A stretch of DNA of 64,000 bases from Synchiropus splendidus (taxonomy: Eukaryota; Chordata; Actinopteri; Syngnathiformes; Callionymidae), in NCBI RefSeq assembly GCF_027744825.2, contig NC_071339.1, forward strand, positions 26,025,501 through 26,089,500, written 5' to 3'. Positions 27,401 through 41,100 of this stretch are shown piece by piece (within the stretch, counting starts at the first letter, position 1; each line of letters starts with the position of its first letter). The position numbers and the translations under genes are program-made. The notes under the pieces were generated by a model, which was not told where the DNA came from, made no database searches, and worked only from the letters and a program-made list of their open reading frames with translations.

Positions 27401-30400
27401 GCACAAAAACGCTTTACAGCCTGAGAGAAGGTGGGTTTCGGAACGCCAAACATAAAAGTGTTGATAACTTTCGAAACACACTTCAGACAGCTTAGATTTG
27501 ATGTGCAACTACTAGAAAGACCCTTTCTGCTATAGTGGGAGGTTAAAATTTCATGTTCTGAAGCTTCCCTGAAAAGTTATGGCACAATGCACAAAAACGC
27601 GTTTCAGCCTGAGATAAGGTGGGTTTCGGAACGCCAAACATAAAAGTGTTGATAACTTTCGAAAAACACTTCAGACAGCTTAGATTTGATGAGCAACTAC
27701 TAGAAAGACCCTTTCTGCTATAGTGGGACGTTAAAATTTCATGTTCTGAAGCTTCCCTGAAAGGTTATGTCACAATGTACAAAAACGCTTTTCAGCCTGA
27801 GAGAAGGTGGGTTTCGGAAAGCCAAACATAAAAGTGTTGATAACTTTCGAAACACACTTCAGACAGCTTAGATTTGATGTGCAACTACTAGAAAGACCCT
27901 TTCTGCTATAGTGGGAGGTTAAAATTTCATGTTCTGAAGCTTCCCTGAAAAGTTAATGCACAATGCACAAAAACGCTTTTCAGCCTGAGATAAGGTGGGT
28001 TTCGGAACGCCAAACATAAAAGTGTTGATAACTTTCTAAAAACACTTCAGACAGCTTAGATTTGATGTGCAACTACTAGAAAGACCCTTTCTGCTATAGT
28101 GGGAGGTTAAAATTTCATGTTCTGAAGCTTCCCTGAAAAGTTATGGCACAATGCACAAAAAAGCTTTTCAGCCTGAGATAAGGTGGGTTTTGGAACGCCA
28201 AACATAAAAGTGTTAATAACTTTCGAAAAACACTTCAGACAGCTTAGATTCGATGTGCAACTACTAGAAAGACCCTTTCTGCTATAGTGGGAGGTTAAAA
28301 TTTCATGTTCTGAACCTTCCCTGAAAAGTTATGGCACAATGCACAAAAACGCTTTTCAGCCTGAGATAAGGTGGGTTTCGGAATGCCATACATAACAGTG
28401 TTGATAACTTTCGAAAAACACTTCAGACAGCTTAGATTTGATGTGCAACTACTAGAAAGACCAATTGTGCTATAGTGGGACGTTAAAATTTCATGATCTG
28501 AAGCTTCCGTGAAAAGTTATGGCACAATGCACAAAAACGCTTTTCAGCCTGAGATATGGTGGGTTTCGGAACGCCAAACATAAAAGTGTGAATAACTTTC
28601 GAAAAACACTTCAGACAGCTTAGATTTGATGTGCAAGTACTAGAAAGACCCTTTCTGCTATAGTGGGATGTTAAAATTTCATGTTCAGAAGCTTCCCTGA
28701 AAAGTTATGGCACAATGCACAAAAACGCTTTTCAGCCTGAGATATCGTGGGTTTCGAAACGCCAAACATAAAAGTGTTGATAACTTTCGAAAAACACTTC
28801 AGACAGCTTAGATTTGATGTGCAACTACTAGAACGACCCTTTCTGCTATAGTGGGAGGTTAAAATTTCATGTTCTGAAGCTTCCCTGAAAAGTTATGGCA
28901 CAATGCACAAAAACGCGTTTCAGCCTCAGATAAGGTGGGTTTCGGAACGCCAAACATAAAAGTGTTGATAACTTTCGAAAAACACTTCAGACAGCTTAGA
29001 TTTGATGAGCAACTACTAGAAAGACCCTTTCTGCTATAGTGGAAGGTTAAAATTTCATGTTCTGAAGCTTCCCTGAAAGGTTATGGCACAATGTACAAAA
29101 ACGCTTTTCAGTCTGAGAGAAGGTGGGTTTCGGAACGCCAAACATAAAAGTGTTGATAACTTTCGAAACACACTTCAGACAGCTTAGATTCGATGTGCAA
29201 CTACTAGAAAGACCCTTTCTGCTATAATGGGAGGTTAAAATTTCATGTTCTGAACCTTCCCTGAAAAGTTATGGCACAATGCACAAAAACGCTTTTCAGC
29301 CTGAGATAAGGTGGGTTTCGGAATGCCATACATAACAGTGTTGATAACTTTCGAAAAACACTTCAGACAGCTTAGATTTGATGTGCAACTACTAGAAAGA
29401 CCAATTGTGCTATAGTGGGACGTTAAAATTTCATGATCTGAAGCTTCCGTGAAAAGTTATGGCACAATGCACAAAAACGCTTTTCAGCCTGAGATATGGT
29501 GGGTTTCGGAACGCCAAACATAAAAGTGTTAATAACTTTCGAAAAACACTTCAGACAGCTTAGATTTGATGTGCAAGTACTAGAAAGACCCTTTCTGCTA
29601 TAGTGGGAGGTTAAAATTTCATGTTCAGAAGCTTCCCTGAAAAGTTATGGCACAATGCACAAAAACGCTTTTCAGCCTGAGATATCGTGGGTTTCGAAAC
29701 GCCAAACATAAAAGTGTTGATAACTTTCGAAAAACACTTCAGACAGCTTAGATTTGATGTGCAACTACTAGAACGACCCTTTCTGCTATAGTGGGAGGTT
29801 AAAATTTCATGTTCTGAAGCTTCCCTGAAAAGTTATGGCACAATGCACAAAAACGCGTTTCAGCCTCAGATAAGGTGGGTTTCGGAACGCCAAACATAAA
29901 AGTGTTGATAACTTTCGAAAAACACTTCAGACAGCTTAGATTTGATGAGCAACTACTAGAAAGACCCTTTCTGCTATAGTGGAAGGTTAAAATTTCATGT
30001 TCTGAAGCTTCCCTGAAAGGTTATGGCACAATGTACAAAAACGCTTTTCAGTCTGAGAGACGGTGGGTTTCGGAACGCCAAACATAAAAGTGTTGATAAC
30101 TTTCGAAACACACTTCAGACAGCTTAGATTTGATGTGCAAATACTAGAAAGACCCTTTCTGCTATAGTGGGAGGTTAAAATTTTATGTTCTGAAGCTTCC
30201 CTGAAAAGTTATGGCACAATGCACAAAAACGCTTTTCAGCCTGAGATAAGGTGGGTTTCGGTACGCCAAACATAAAAGTTTTGATATCTTTCGAAAAACA
30301 CTTCAGACAGCTTAGATTTGATGTGCAACTACTAGAAAGACCCTTTCTGCTATAGTGGGAGGTTAAAATTTCATGTTCTGAAGCTTCCCTGAAAAGTTAT

Positions 30401-33400
30401 GGCACAATGCACAAAAACGCTTTTCTGCCTGAGATAAGGTGGGTTTTGGAACGCCAAACATAAAAGTGTTAATAACTTTCGAAAAACACTTCAGACAGCT
30501 TAGATTTGATGTGCAACTACTAGAAAAACCCTTTCTGCTATAGTGGGAGGTTAAAATTTCATGTTCTGAAGCTTCCCTGAAAAGTTATGGCACAATGCAC
30601 AAAAAAGCTTTTCAGCCTGAGATAAGGTGGGTTTTGGAACGCCAAACATAAAAGTGTTGATAACTTTCGAAAAACACTTCAGACCGCTTAGATTTGATGT
30701 GCAACTACTAGAAAGACCCTTTCTGCTATAGTGGGAGGTTAAAATTTCATGTTCTGAAGCTTCCCTGAAAAGTTATGGCACAATGCACAAAAAAGCTTTT
30801 CAGCCTGAGATAAGGTGGGTTTTGGAACGCCAAACATAAAAGTGTTGAAAACTTTCGAAAAACACTTCAGACAGCTTAGATTTGATGTGCAACTACTAGA
30901 AAGACCCTTTCTGCTATAGTGGGAGGTTAAAATTTCATGTTTTGAAGCTTCCCTGAAAAGTTATGGCACAATGCACAAAAACGCTTTTCAGTGCACAAAA
31001 ACGCTTTTCAGCCTGAGATAAGGTGGGTTTCGGAACGCCAAACATAAAAGTGTTGATAACTTTCGAAAAACACTTCAGACAGCTTAGATTTGATCAGCAA
31101 CTACTAGAAAGACCCTTTCTGCTATAGTGGAAGGTTAAAATTTCATGTTCTGAAGCTTCCCTGAAAGGTTATGGCACAATGTACAAAAACGCTTTTCAGC
31201 CTGAGAGAAGGTGGGTTTCGGAACGCCAAACATAAAAGTGTTGATAACTTTCGAAACACACTTCAGACAGCTTAGATTTGATGTGCAAATACTAGAAAGA
31301 CCCTTTCTGCTATAGTGGGAGGTTAAAATTTTATGTTCTGAAGCTTCCCTGAAAAGTTATGGCACAATGCACAAAAACGCTTTTCAGCCTGAGATAAGGT
31401 GGGTTTTGGAACGCCAAACATAAAAGTGTTGATAACTTTCGAAAAACACTTCAGACAGCTTAGATTTGATGTGCAACTACTAGAAAGACCAATTGTGCTA
31501 TAGTGGGACGTTAAAATTTCATGATCTGAAGCTTCCGTGAAAAGTTATGGCACAATGCACAAAAACGCTTTTCAGCCTGAGATATGGTGGGTTTCGGAAC
31601 GCCAAACATAAAAGTGTTGATAACTTTCGAAAAACACTTCAGACAGCTTAGATTTGATGTGCCACTACTAGAAAGACCCTTTCTGCTATAGTGGGACGTT
31701 AAAATTTCATGTTCTGAAGCTTCCCTGAAAGGTTATGTCACAATGTACAAAAACGCTTTTCAGCCTGAGAGAAGGTGGGTTTCGGAAAGCCAAACATAAA
31801 AGTGTTGATAACTTTCGAAACACACTTCAGACAGCTTAGATTTGATGTGCAACTACTAGAAAGACCCTTTCTGCTATAGTGGGAGGTTAAAATTTCATGT
31901 TCTGAAGCTTCCCTGAAAAGTTATGGCACAATGCACAAAAAGGCTTTTCAGCCTGAGACAAGGTGGGTTTCGGAACGCCAAACATAAAAGTGTTGATAAC
32001 TTTCTAAAAACACTTCAGACAGCTTAGATTTGATGTGCAACTACTAGAAAGACCCTTTCTGCGATAGTGGGGGGTTAAATTTTCATGTTCTGAAGCTTCC
32101 CTGAAAAGTTATGGCACAATGCACAAAAAAGCTTTTCAGCCTGAGATAAGGTGGGTTTTGGAACGCCAAACATAAAAGTGTTAATAACTTTCGAAAAACA
32201 CTTCAGACAGCTTAGATTCGATGTGCAACTACTAGAAAGACCCTATCTGCTATAGTGGGAGGTTAAAATTTCATGTTCTGAAGCTTCCCTGAAAAGTTAT
32301 GGCACAATGCACAAAAACGCTTTTCAGCCTGAGATAAGGTGGGTTTCGGAATGCCATACATAACAGTGTTGATAACTTTCGAAAAACACTTCAGACAGCT
32401 TAGATTTGATGTGCAACTACTAGAAAGACCAATTGTGCTATAGTGGGACGTTAAAATTTCATGATCTGAAGCTTCCGTGAAAAGTTATGGCACAATGCAC
32501 AAAAACGCTTTTCAGCCTGAGATATGGTGGGTTTCGGAACGCCAAACATAAAAGTGTTAATAACTTTCGAAAAACACTTCAGACAGCTTAGATTTGATGT
32601 GCAAGTACTAGAAAGACCCTTTCTGCTATAGTGGGAGGTTAAAATTTCATGTTCAGAAGCTTCCCTGAAAAGTTATGGCACAATGCACAAAAACGCTTTT
32701 CAGCCTGAGATATCGTGGGTTTCGAAACGCCAAACATAAAAGTGTTGATAACTTTCGAAAAACACTTCAGACAGCTAAGATTTGATGTGCAACTACTAGA
32801 ACGACCCTTTCTGCTATAGTGGGAGGTTAAAATTTCATGTTCTGAAGCTTCCCTGAAAAGTTATGGCACAATGCACAAAAACGCGTTTCAGCCTCAGATA
32901 AGGTGGGTTTCGGAACGCCAAACATAAAAGTGTTGATAACTTTCGAAAAACACTTCAGACAGCTTAGATTTGATGAGCAACTACTAGAAAGACCCTTTCT
33001 GCTATAGTGGAAGGTTAAAATTTCATGTTCTGAAGCTTCCCTGAAAGGTTATGGCACAATGTACAAAAACGCTTTTCAGTCTGAGAGAAGGTGGGTTTCG
33101 GAACGCCAAACATAAAAGTGTTGATAACTTTCGAAAGACACTTCAGACAGCTTAGATTTCATGTGCAAATACTAGAAAGACCCTTTCTGCTATAGTGGGA
33201 GTTTAAAATTTTATGTTCTGAAGCTTCCCTGAAAAGTTATGGCACAATGCACAAAAACGCTTTTCAGCCTGAGATAAGGTGGGTTTCGGTACGCCAAACA
33301 TAAAAGTTTTGATATCTTTCGAAAAACACTTCAGACAGCTTAGATTTGATGTGCAACTACTAGAAAGACCCTTTCTGCTATAGTGGGAGGTTAAAATTTC

Positions 33401-36400
33401 ATGTTCTGAAGCTTCCCTGAAAAGTTATGGCACAATGCACAAAAACGCTTTTCAGCCTGAGATAAGGTGGGTTTTGGAACGCCAAACATAAAAGTGTTAA
33501 TAACTTTCGAAAAACACTTCAGACAGCTTAGATTTGATGTGCAACTACTAGAAAAACCCTTTCTGCTATAGTGGGAGGTTAAAATTTCATGTTCTGAAGC
33601 TTCCCTGAAAAGTTATGGCACAATGCACAAAAAAGCTTTTCAGCCTGAGATAAGGTGGGTTTTGGAACGCCAAACATAAAAGTGTTGATAACTTTCGAAA
33701 AACACTTCAGACAGCTTAGATTTGATGTGCAACTACTAGAAAGACCCTTTCTGCTATAGTGGGAGGTTAAAATTTCATGTTCTGAAGCTTCCCTGAAAAG
33801 TTATGGCACAATGCACAAAAAAGCTTTTCAGCCTGAGATAAGGTGGGTTTTGGAACGCCAAACATAAAAGTGTTGATAACTTTCGAAAAACACTTCAGAC
33901 AGCTTAGATTTGATGTGCAACTACTAGAAAGACCCTTTCTGCTATAGTGGGAGGTTAAAATTTCATGTTTTGAAGCTTCCCTGAAAAGTTATGGCACAAT
34001 GCACAAAAACGCTTTTCAGTGCACAAAAACGCTTTTCAGCCTGAGATAAGGTGGGTTTCGGAACGCCAAACATAAAAGTGTTGATAACTTTCGAAAAACA
34101 ATTCAGACAGCTTAGATTTGATGATCAACTACTAGAAAGACCCTTTCTGCTATAGTGGAAGGTTAAAATTTCATGTTCTGAAGCTTCCCTGAAAGGTTAT
34201 GGCACAATGTACAAAAACGCTTTTCAGCCTGAGAGAAGGTGGGTTTCGGAACGCCAAACATAAAAGTGTTGATAACTTTCGAAACACACTTCAGACAGCT
34301 TAGATTTGATGTGCAAATACTAGAAAGACCCTTTCTGCTATAGTGGGACGTTAAAATTTTATGTTCTGAAGCTTCCCTGAAAAGTTATGGCACAATGCAC
34401 AAAAACGCTTTTCAGCCTGAGATAAGGTGGGTTTCGGAACGCCAAACATAAAAGTTTTGATATCTTTCGAAAAACACTTCAGACAGCTTAGATTTGATGT
34501 GCAACTACTAGAAAGACCCTATCTGCTATAGTGGGAGGTTAAAATTTCATGTTCTGAAGCTTCCCTGAAAAGTTATGGCACAATGCACAAAAACGCTTTT
34601 CAGCCTGAGATAAGATGGGTTTCGCAACGCCAAACATAAAAGTGTTAATAACTTTCGAAAAACACTTCAGACAGCTTAGATTTGATGTGCAACTACTAGA
34701 AAGACCCTTTCTGCTATAGTGGGAGGTTAAAATTTCATGTTCTGAAGCTTCCCTGAAAAGTTATGGCACAATGCACAAAAACGCTTTTCAGCCTGAGATA
34801 AGGTGGGTTTTGGAACGCCAAACATAAAAGTGTTAATAACTTTCGAAAAACACTTCAGACAGCTTAGATTTGATGTGCAACTACTAGAAAAACCCTTTCT
34901 GCTATAGTGGGAGGTTAAAATTTCATGTTCTGAAGCTTCCCTGAAAAGTTATGGCACAATGCACAAAAAAGCTTTTCAGCCTGAGATAAGGTGGGTTTTG
35001 GAACGCCAAACATAAAAGTGTTGATATCTTTCGAAAAACACTTCAGACAGCTTAGATTTGATGTGCAACTACTAGAAAGACCCTTTCTGCTATAGTGGGA
35101 GGTTAAAATTTCATGTTCTGAAGCTTCCCTGAAAAGTTATGGCACAATGCACAAAAACGCTTTTCAGCCTGAGATAAGGTGGGTTTTGGAACGCCAAACA
35201 TAAAAGTGTTAATAACTTTCGAAAAACACTTCAGACAGCTTAGATTTGATGTGCAACTACTAGAAAGACCCTTTCTGCTATAGTGGGAGGTTAAAATTTC
35301 ATGTTCTGAAGCTTCCCTGAAACGTTATGGCACAATGCACAAAAAAGCTTTTCAGCCTGAGATAAGGTGGGTTTTGGAACGCCAAACATAAAAGTGTTGA
35401 TAACTTTCGAAAAACACTTCAGACAGCTTAGATTTGATGTGCACCTACTAGAAAGACCCTTTCTGCTATAGTGGGAGGTTAAAATTTCATGTTCTGAAGC
35501 TTCCCTGAAAAGTTATGGCACAATGCACAAAAACGCTTTTCAGTGCACAAAAACGCTTTTCAGCCTGAGATAAGGTGGGTTTCGGAACGCCAAACATAAA
35601 AGTGTTGATAACTTTCGAGAAACACTTCAGACAGCTTAGATTTGATGTGCAACTAGTAGAAAGACCCTTTCTGCTATAGTGGGAGGTTAAAATTTCATGT
35701 TCTGAAGCTTCCCTGAAAAGTTATGGCACAATGCACAAAAACGCTTTTCAGCTTGAGAGAAGGTGGGTTTCGGAACGCCAAACATAAAAGTGTTGATAAC
35801 TTTCGAAAAACACTTCAGACAGCTTAGATTTGATGTGCCACTACTAGAAAGACCCTTTCTGCTATAGTGGGAGGTTAAAATTTCATGTTCTGAAGCTTCC
35901 CTGAAAAGTTATGGCACAATGCACAAAAACGCTTTTCAGCCTGAGAGAAGGTGGGTTTTGGAACGCCAAACATAAAAGTGTTGATAACTTTCGAAACACA
36001 CTTCAGACAGCTTAGATTTGATGTGCAACTACTAGAAAGACCCTTTCTGCTATAGTGGGAGGTTAAAATTTCATGTTCTGAAGCTTCCCTGAAAAGTTAT
36101 GGCACAATGCACAAAAACGCTTTTCAGCCTGAGATAAGGTGGGTTTTGGAACGCCAAACATAAAAGTGTTGATAACTTTCGAAAAACACTTCAGACAGCT
36201 TAGATTTGATGTGCAAGTACTAGAAAGACCCTTTCTGCTATAGTGGGAGGTTAAAATTTCATGTTCAGAAGCTTCCCTGAAAAGTTATGGCACAATTCAC
36301 AAAAACGCTTTTCAGCCTGAGATATCGTGGGTTTCGAAACGCCAAACATAAAAGTGTTGATAACTTTCGAAAAACACTTCAGACAGCTTAGATTTGATGA

Positions 36401-36800
36401 GCAACTACTAGAACGACCCTTTCTGCTATAGTGGGAGGTTAAAATTTCATTTTCTGAAGCTTCCCTGAAAAGTTATCGCACAATGCACAAAAACGCGTTT
36501 CAGCCTGAGATAAGGTGGGTTTTGGAACGCCAAACATAAAAGTGTTGATAACTTTCGAAAAACACTTCAGACAGCTTAGATTTGATGTGCAACTACTAGA
36601 AAGACCCTTTCTGCTATAGTGGGAGGTTAAAATTTCATGTTCTGAAGCTTCCCTGAAAAGTTATGGCACAATGCACAAAAACGCTTTTCAGCCTGAGATA
36701 AGGTGGGTTTCGGAATGCCATACATAACAGTGTTGATAACTTTCGAAAAACACTTCAGACAGCTTAGATTTGATGTGCAACTACTAGAAAGACCAATTGT
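15500..36800. repeat. Five-monomer higher-order blocks marked by CCAATTGTGC
   Basis: The variant CCAATTGTGCTATAGTGGGA occurs at 16241, 17181, 17933, 21881, 28461, 29401, 31489, 32429 and 36793. Most spacings are exact multiples of 188 (940, 752, 3,948, 6,580, 940). Others are a multiple plus 20 or 40, because of one or two copies of a 20-base internal duplication. The 940-base spacing appears three times and defines a five-monomer unit. Confidence 0.85.
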
Positions 36801-39800
36801 GCTATAGTGGGACGTTAAAATTTCATGATCTGAAGCTTCCGTGAAAAGTTATGGCACAATGCACAAAAACGCTTTTCAGCCTGAGATATGGTGGGTTTCG
36901 GAACGCCAAACATAAAAGTGTTAATAACTTTCGAAAAACACTTCAGACAGCTTAGATTTGATGTGCAAGTACTAGAAAGACCCTTTCTGCTATAGTGGGA
37001 GGTTAAAATTTCATGTTCAGAAGCTTCCCTGAAAAGTTATGGCACAATGCACAAAAACGCTTTTCAGCCTGAGATATCGTGGGTTTCGAAACGCCAAACA
37101 TAAAAGTGTTGATAACTTTCGAAAAACACTTCAGACAGCTAAGATTTGATGTGCAACTACTAGAACGACCCTTTCTGCTATAGTGGGAGGTTAAAATTTC
37201 ATGTTCTGAAGCTTCCCTGAAAAGTTATGGCACAATGCACAAAAACGCGTTTCAGCCTCAGATAAGGTGGGTTTCGGAACGCCAAACATAAAAGTGTTGA
37301 TAACTTTCGAAAAACACTTCAGACAGCTTAGATTTGATGAGCAACTACTAGAAAGACCCTTTCTGCTATAGTGGAAGGTTAAAATTTCATGTTCTGAAGC
37401 TTCCCTGAAAGGTTATGGCACAATGTACAAAAACGCTTTTCAGTCTGAGAGAAGGTGGGTTTCGGAACGCCAAACATAAAAGTGTTGATAACTTTCGAAA
37501 CACACTTCAGACAGCTTAGATTTCATGTGCAAATACTAGAAAGACCCTTTCTGCTATAGTGGGAGTTTAAAATTTTATGTTCTGAAGCTTCCCTGAAAAG
37601 TTATGGCACAATGCACAAAAACGCTTTTCAGCCTGAGATAAGGTGGGTTTCGGTACGCCAAACATAAAAGTTTTGATATCTTTCGAAAAACACTTCAGAC
37701 AGCTTAGATTTGATGTGCAACTACTAGAAAGACCCTTTCTGCTATAGTGGGAGGTTAAAATTTCATGTTCTGAAGCTTCCCTGAAAAGTTATGGCACAAT
37801 GCACAAAAACGCTTTTCAGCCTGAGATAAGGTGGGTTTTGGAACGCCAAACATAAAAGTGTTAATAACTTTCGAAAAACACTTCAGACAGCTTAGATTTG
37901 ATGTGCAACTACTAGAAAAACCCTTTCTGCTATAGTGGGAGGTTAAAATTTCATGTTCTGAAGCTTCCCTGAAAAGTTATGGCACAATGCACAAAAAAGC
38001 TTTTCAGCCTGAGATAAGGTGGGTTTTGGAACGCCAAACATAAAAGTGTTGATAACTTTCGAAAAACACTTCAGACAGCTTAGATTTGATGTGCAACTAC
38101 TAGAAAGACCCTTTCTGCTATACTGGGAGGTTAAAATTTCATGTTCTGAAGCTTCCCTGAAAAGTTATGGCACAATGCACAAAAAAGCTTTTCAGCCTGA
38201 GATAAGGTGGGTTTTGGAACGCCAAACATAAAAGTGTTGATAACTTTCGAAAAACACTTCAGACAGCTTAGATTTGATGTGCAACTACTAGAAAGACCCT
38301 TTCTGCTATAGTGGGAGGTTAAAATTTCATGTTTTGAAGCTTCCCTGAAAAGTTATGGCACAATGCACAAAAACGCTTTTCAGTGCACAAAAACGCTTTT
38401 CAGCCTGAGATAAGGTGGGTTTCGGAACGCCAAACATAAAAGTGTTGATAACTTTCGAAAAACACTTCAGACAGCTTAGATTTGATGATCAACTACTAGA
38501 AAGACCCTTTCTGCTATAGTGGAAGGTTAAAATTTCATGTTCTGAAGCTTCCCTGAAAGGTTATGGCACAATGTACAAAAACGCTTTTCAGCCTGAGAGA
38601 AGGTGGGTTTCGGAACGCCAAACATAAAAGTGTTGATAACTTTCGAAACACACTTCAGACAGCTTAGATTTGATGTGCAAATACTAGAAAGACCCTTTCT
38701 GCTATAGTGGGACGTTAAAATTTTATGTTCTGAAGCTTCCCTGAAAAGTTATGGCACAATGCACAAAAACGCTTTTCAGCCTGAGATAAGGTGGGTTTCG
38801 GAACGCCAAACATAAAAGTTTTGATATCTTTCGAAAAACACTTCAGACAGCTTAGATTTGATGTGCAACTACTAGAAAGACCCTTTCTGCTATAGTGGGA
38901 GGTTAAAATTTCATGTTCTGAAGCTTCCCTGAAAAGTTATGGCACAATGCACAAAAACGCTTTTCAGCCTGAGATAAGATGGGTTTCGCAACGCCAAACA
39001 TAAAAGTGTTAATAACTTTCGAAAAACACTTCAGACAGCTTAGATTTGATGTGCAACTACTAGAAAGACCCTTTCTGCTATAGTGGGAGGTTAAAATTTC
39101 ATGTTCTGAAGCTTCCCTGAAAAGTTATGGCACAATGCACAAAAACGCTTTTCAGCCTGAGATAAGGTGGGTTTTGGAACGCCAAACATAAAAGTGTTAA
39201 TAACTTTCGAAAAACACTTCAGACAGCTTAGATTTGATGTGCAACTACTAGAAAAACCCTTTCTGCTATAGTGGGAGGTTAAAATTTCATGTTCTGAAGC
39301 TTCCCTGAAAAGTTATGGCACAATGCACAAAAAAGCTTTTCAGCCTGAGATAAGGTGGGTTTTGGAACGCCAAACATAAAAGTGTTGATATCTTTCGAAA
39401 AACACTTCAGACAGCTTAGATTTGATGTGCAACTACTAGAAAGACCCTTTCTGCTATAGTGGGAGGTTAAAATTTCATGTTCTGAAGCTTCCCTGAAAAG
39501 TTATGGCACAATGCACAAAAACGCTTTTCAGCCTGAGATAAGGTGGGTTTTGGAACGCCATACATAAAAGTGTTAATAACTTTCGAAAAACACTTCAGAC
39601 AGCTTAGATTTGATGTGCAACTACTAGAAAGACCCTTTCTGCTATAGTGGGAGGTTAAAATTTCATGTTCTGAAGCTTCCCTGAAACGTTATGGCACAAT
39701 GCACAAAAAAGCTTTTCAGCCTGAGATAAGGTGGGTTTTGGAACGCCAAACATAAAAGTGTTGATAACTTTCGAAAAACACTTCAGACAGCTTAGATTTG

Positions 39801-41100
39801 ATGTGCACCTACTAGAAAGACCCTTTCTGCTATAGTGGGAGGTTAAAATTTCATGTTCTGAAGCTTCCCTGAAAAGTTATGGCACAATGCACAAAAACGC
39901 TTTTCAGTGCACAAAAACGCTTTTCAGCCTGAGATAAGGTGGGTTTCGGAACGCCAAACATAAAAGTGTTGATAACTTTCGAGAAACACTTCAGACAGCT
40001 TAGATTTGATGTGCAACTAGTAGAAAGACCCTTTCTGCTATAGTGGGAGGTTAAAATTTCATGTTCTGAAGCTTCCCTGAAAAGTTATGGCACAATGCAC
40101 AAAAACGCTTTTCAGCTTGAGAGAAGGTGGGTTTCGGAACGCCAAACATAAAAGTGTTGATAACTTTCGAAAAACACTTCAGACAGCTTAGATTTGATGT
40201 GCCACTACTAGAAAGACCCTTTCTGCTATAGTGGGAGGTTAAAATTTCATGTTCTGAAGCTTCCCTGAAAAGTTATGGCACAATGCACAAAAACGCTTTT
40301 CAGCCTGAGAGAAGGTGGGTTTCGGAACGCCAAACATAAAACTTTTGATATCTTTCGAAAAACACTTCAGACAGCTTAGATTTGATGTGCAACTACTAGA
40401 AAGACCCTTTCTGCTATAGTGGGAGGTCAAAAATTTCATGTTCTGAAGCTTCCCTGAAAAGTTATGGCACAATGCACAAAAACGCTTTTCAGCCTGAGAT
40501 AAGGTGGGTTTCGCAACGCCAAACATAAAAGTGTTAATAACTTTCGAAAAACACTTCAGACAGCTTAGATTTGATGTGCAACTACTAGAAAGACCCTTTC
40601 TGCTATAGTGGGAGGTTAAAATTTCATGTTCTGAAGCTTCCCTGAAAAGTTATGGCACAATGCACAAAAACGCTTTTCAGCCTGAGATAAGGTGGGTTTT
40701 GGAACGCCAAACATAAAAGTGTTAATAACTTTCGAAAAACACTTCAGACAGCTTAGATTTGATGTGCAACTACTAGAAAAACCCTTTCTGCTATAGTGGG
40801 AGGTTAAATTTTCATGTTCTGAAGCTTCCCTGAAAAGTTATGGCACAATGCACAAAAAAGCTTTTCAGCCTGAGATAAGGTGGGTTTTGGAACGCCAAAC
40901 ATAAAAGTGTTGATATCTTTCGAAAAACACTTCAGACAGCTTAGATTTGATGTGCAACTACTAGAAAGACACTTTCTGCTATAGTGGGAGGTTAAAATTT
41001 CATGTTCTGAAGCTTCCCTGAAAAGTTATGGCACAATGCACAAAAACGCTTTTCAGCCTGAGATAAGGTGGGTTTTGGAACGCCAAACATAAAAGTGTTA
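32349..41100. repeat. 4,364-bp tandem segmental duplication within the array
   Basis: Rare variants in 32.3-36.7 kb recur in the same order 4,364 bases later: GAATGCCATACATAACAGTG at 32349 and 36713, CCAATTGTGC at 32429 and 36793, and the 20-base internal duplication near 34018/38382 and 35543/39907. The distance equals 23 monomers plus two 20-base duplications. Part of the right copy is repeated again from about 39.9 to 41.5 kb. Confidence 0.85.
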
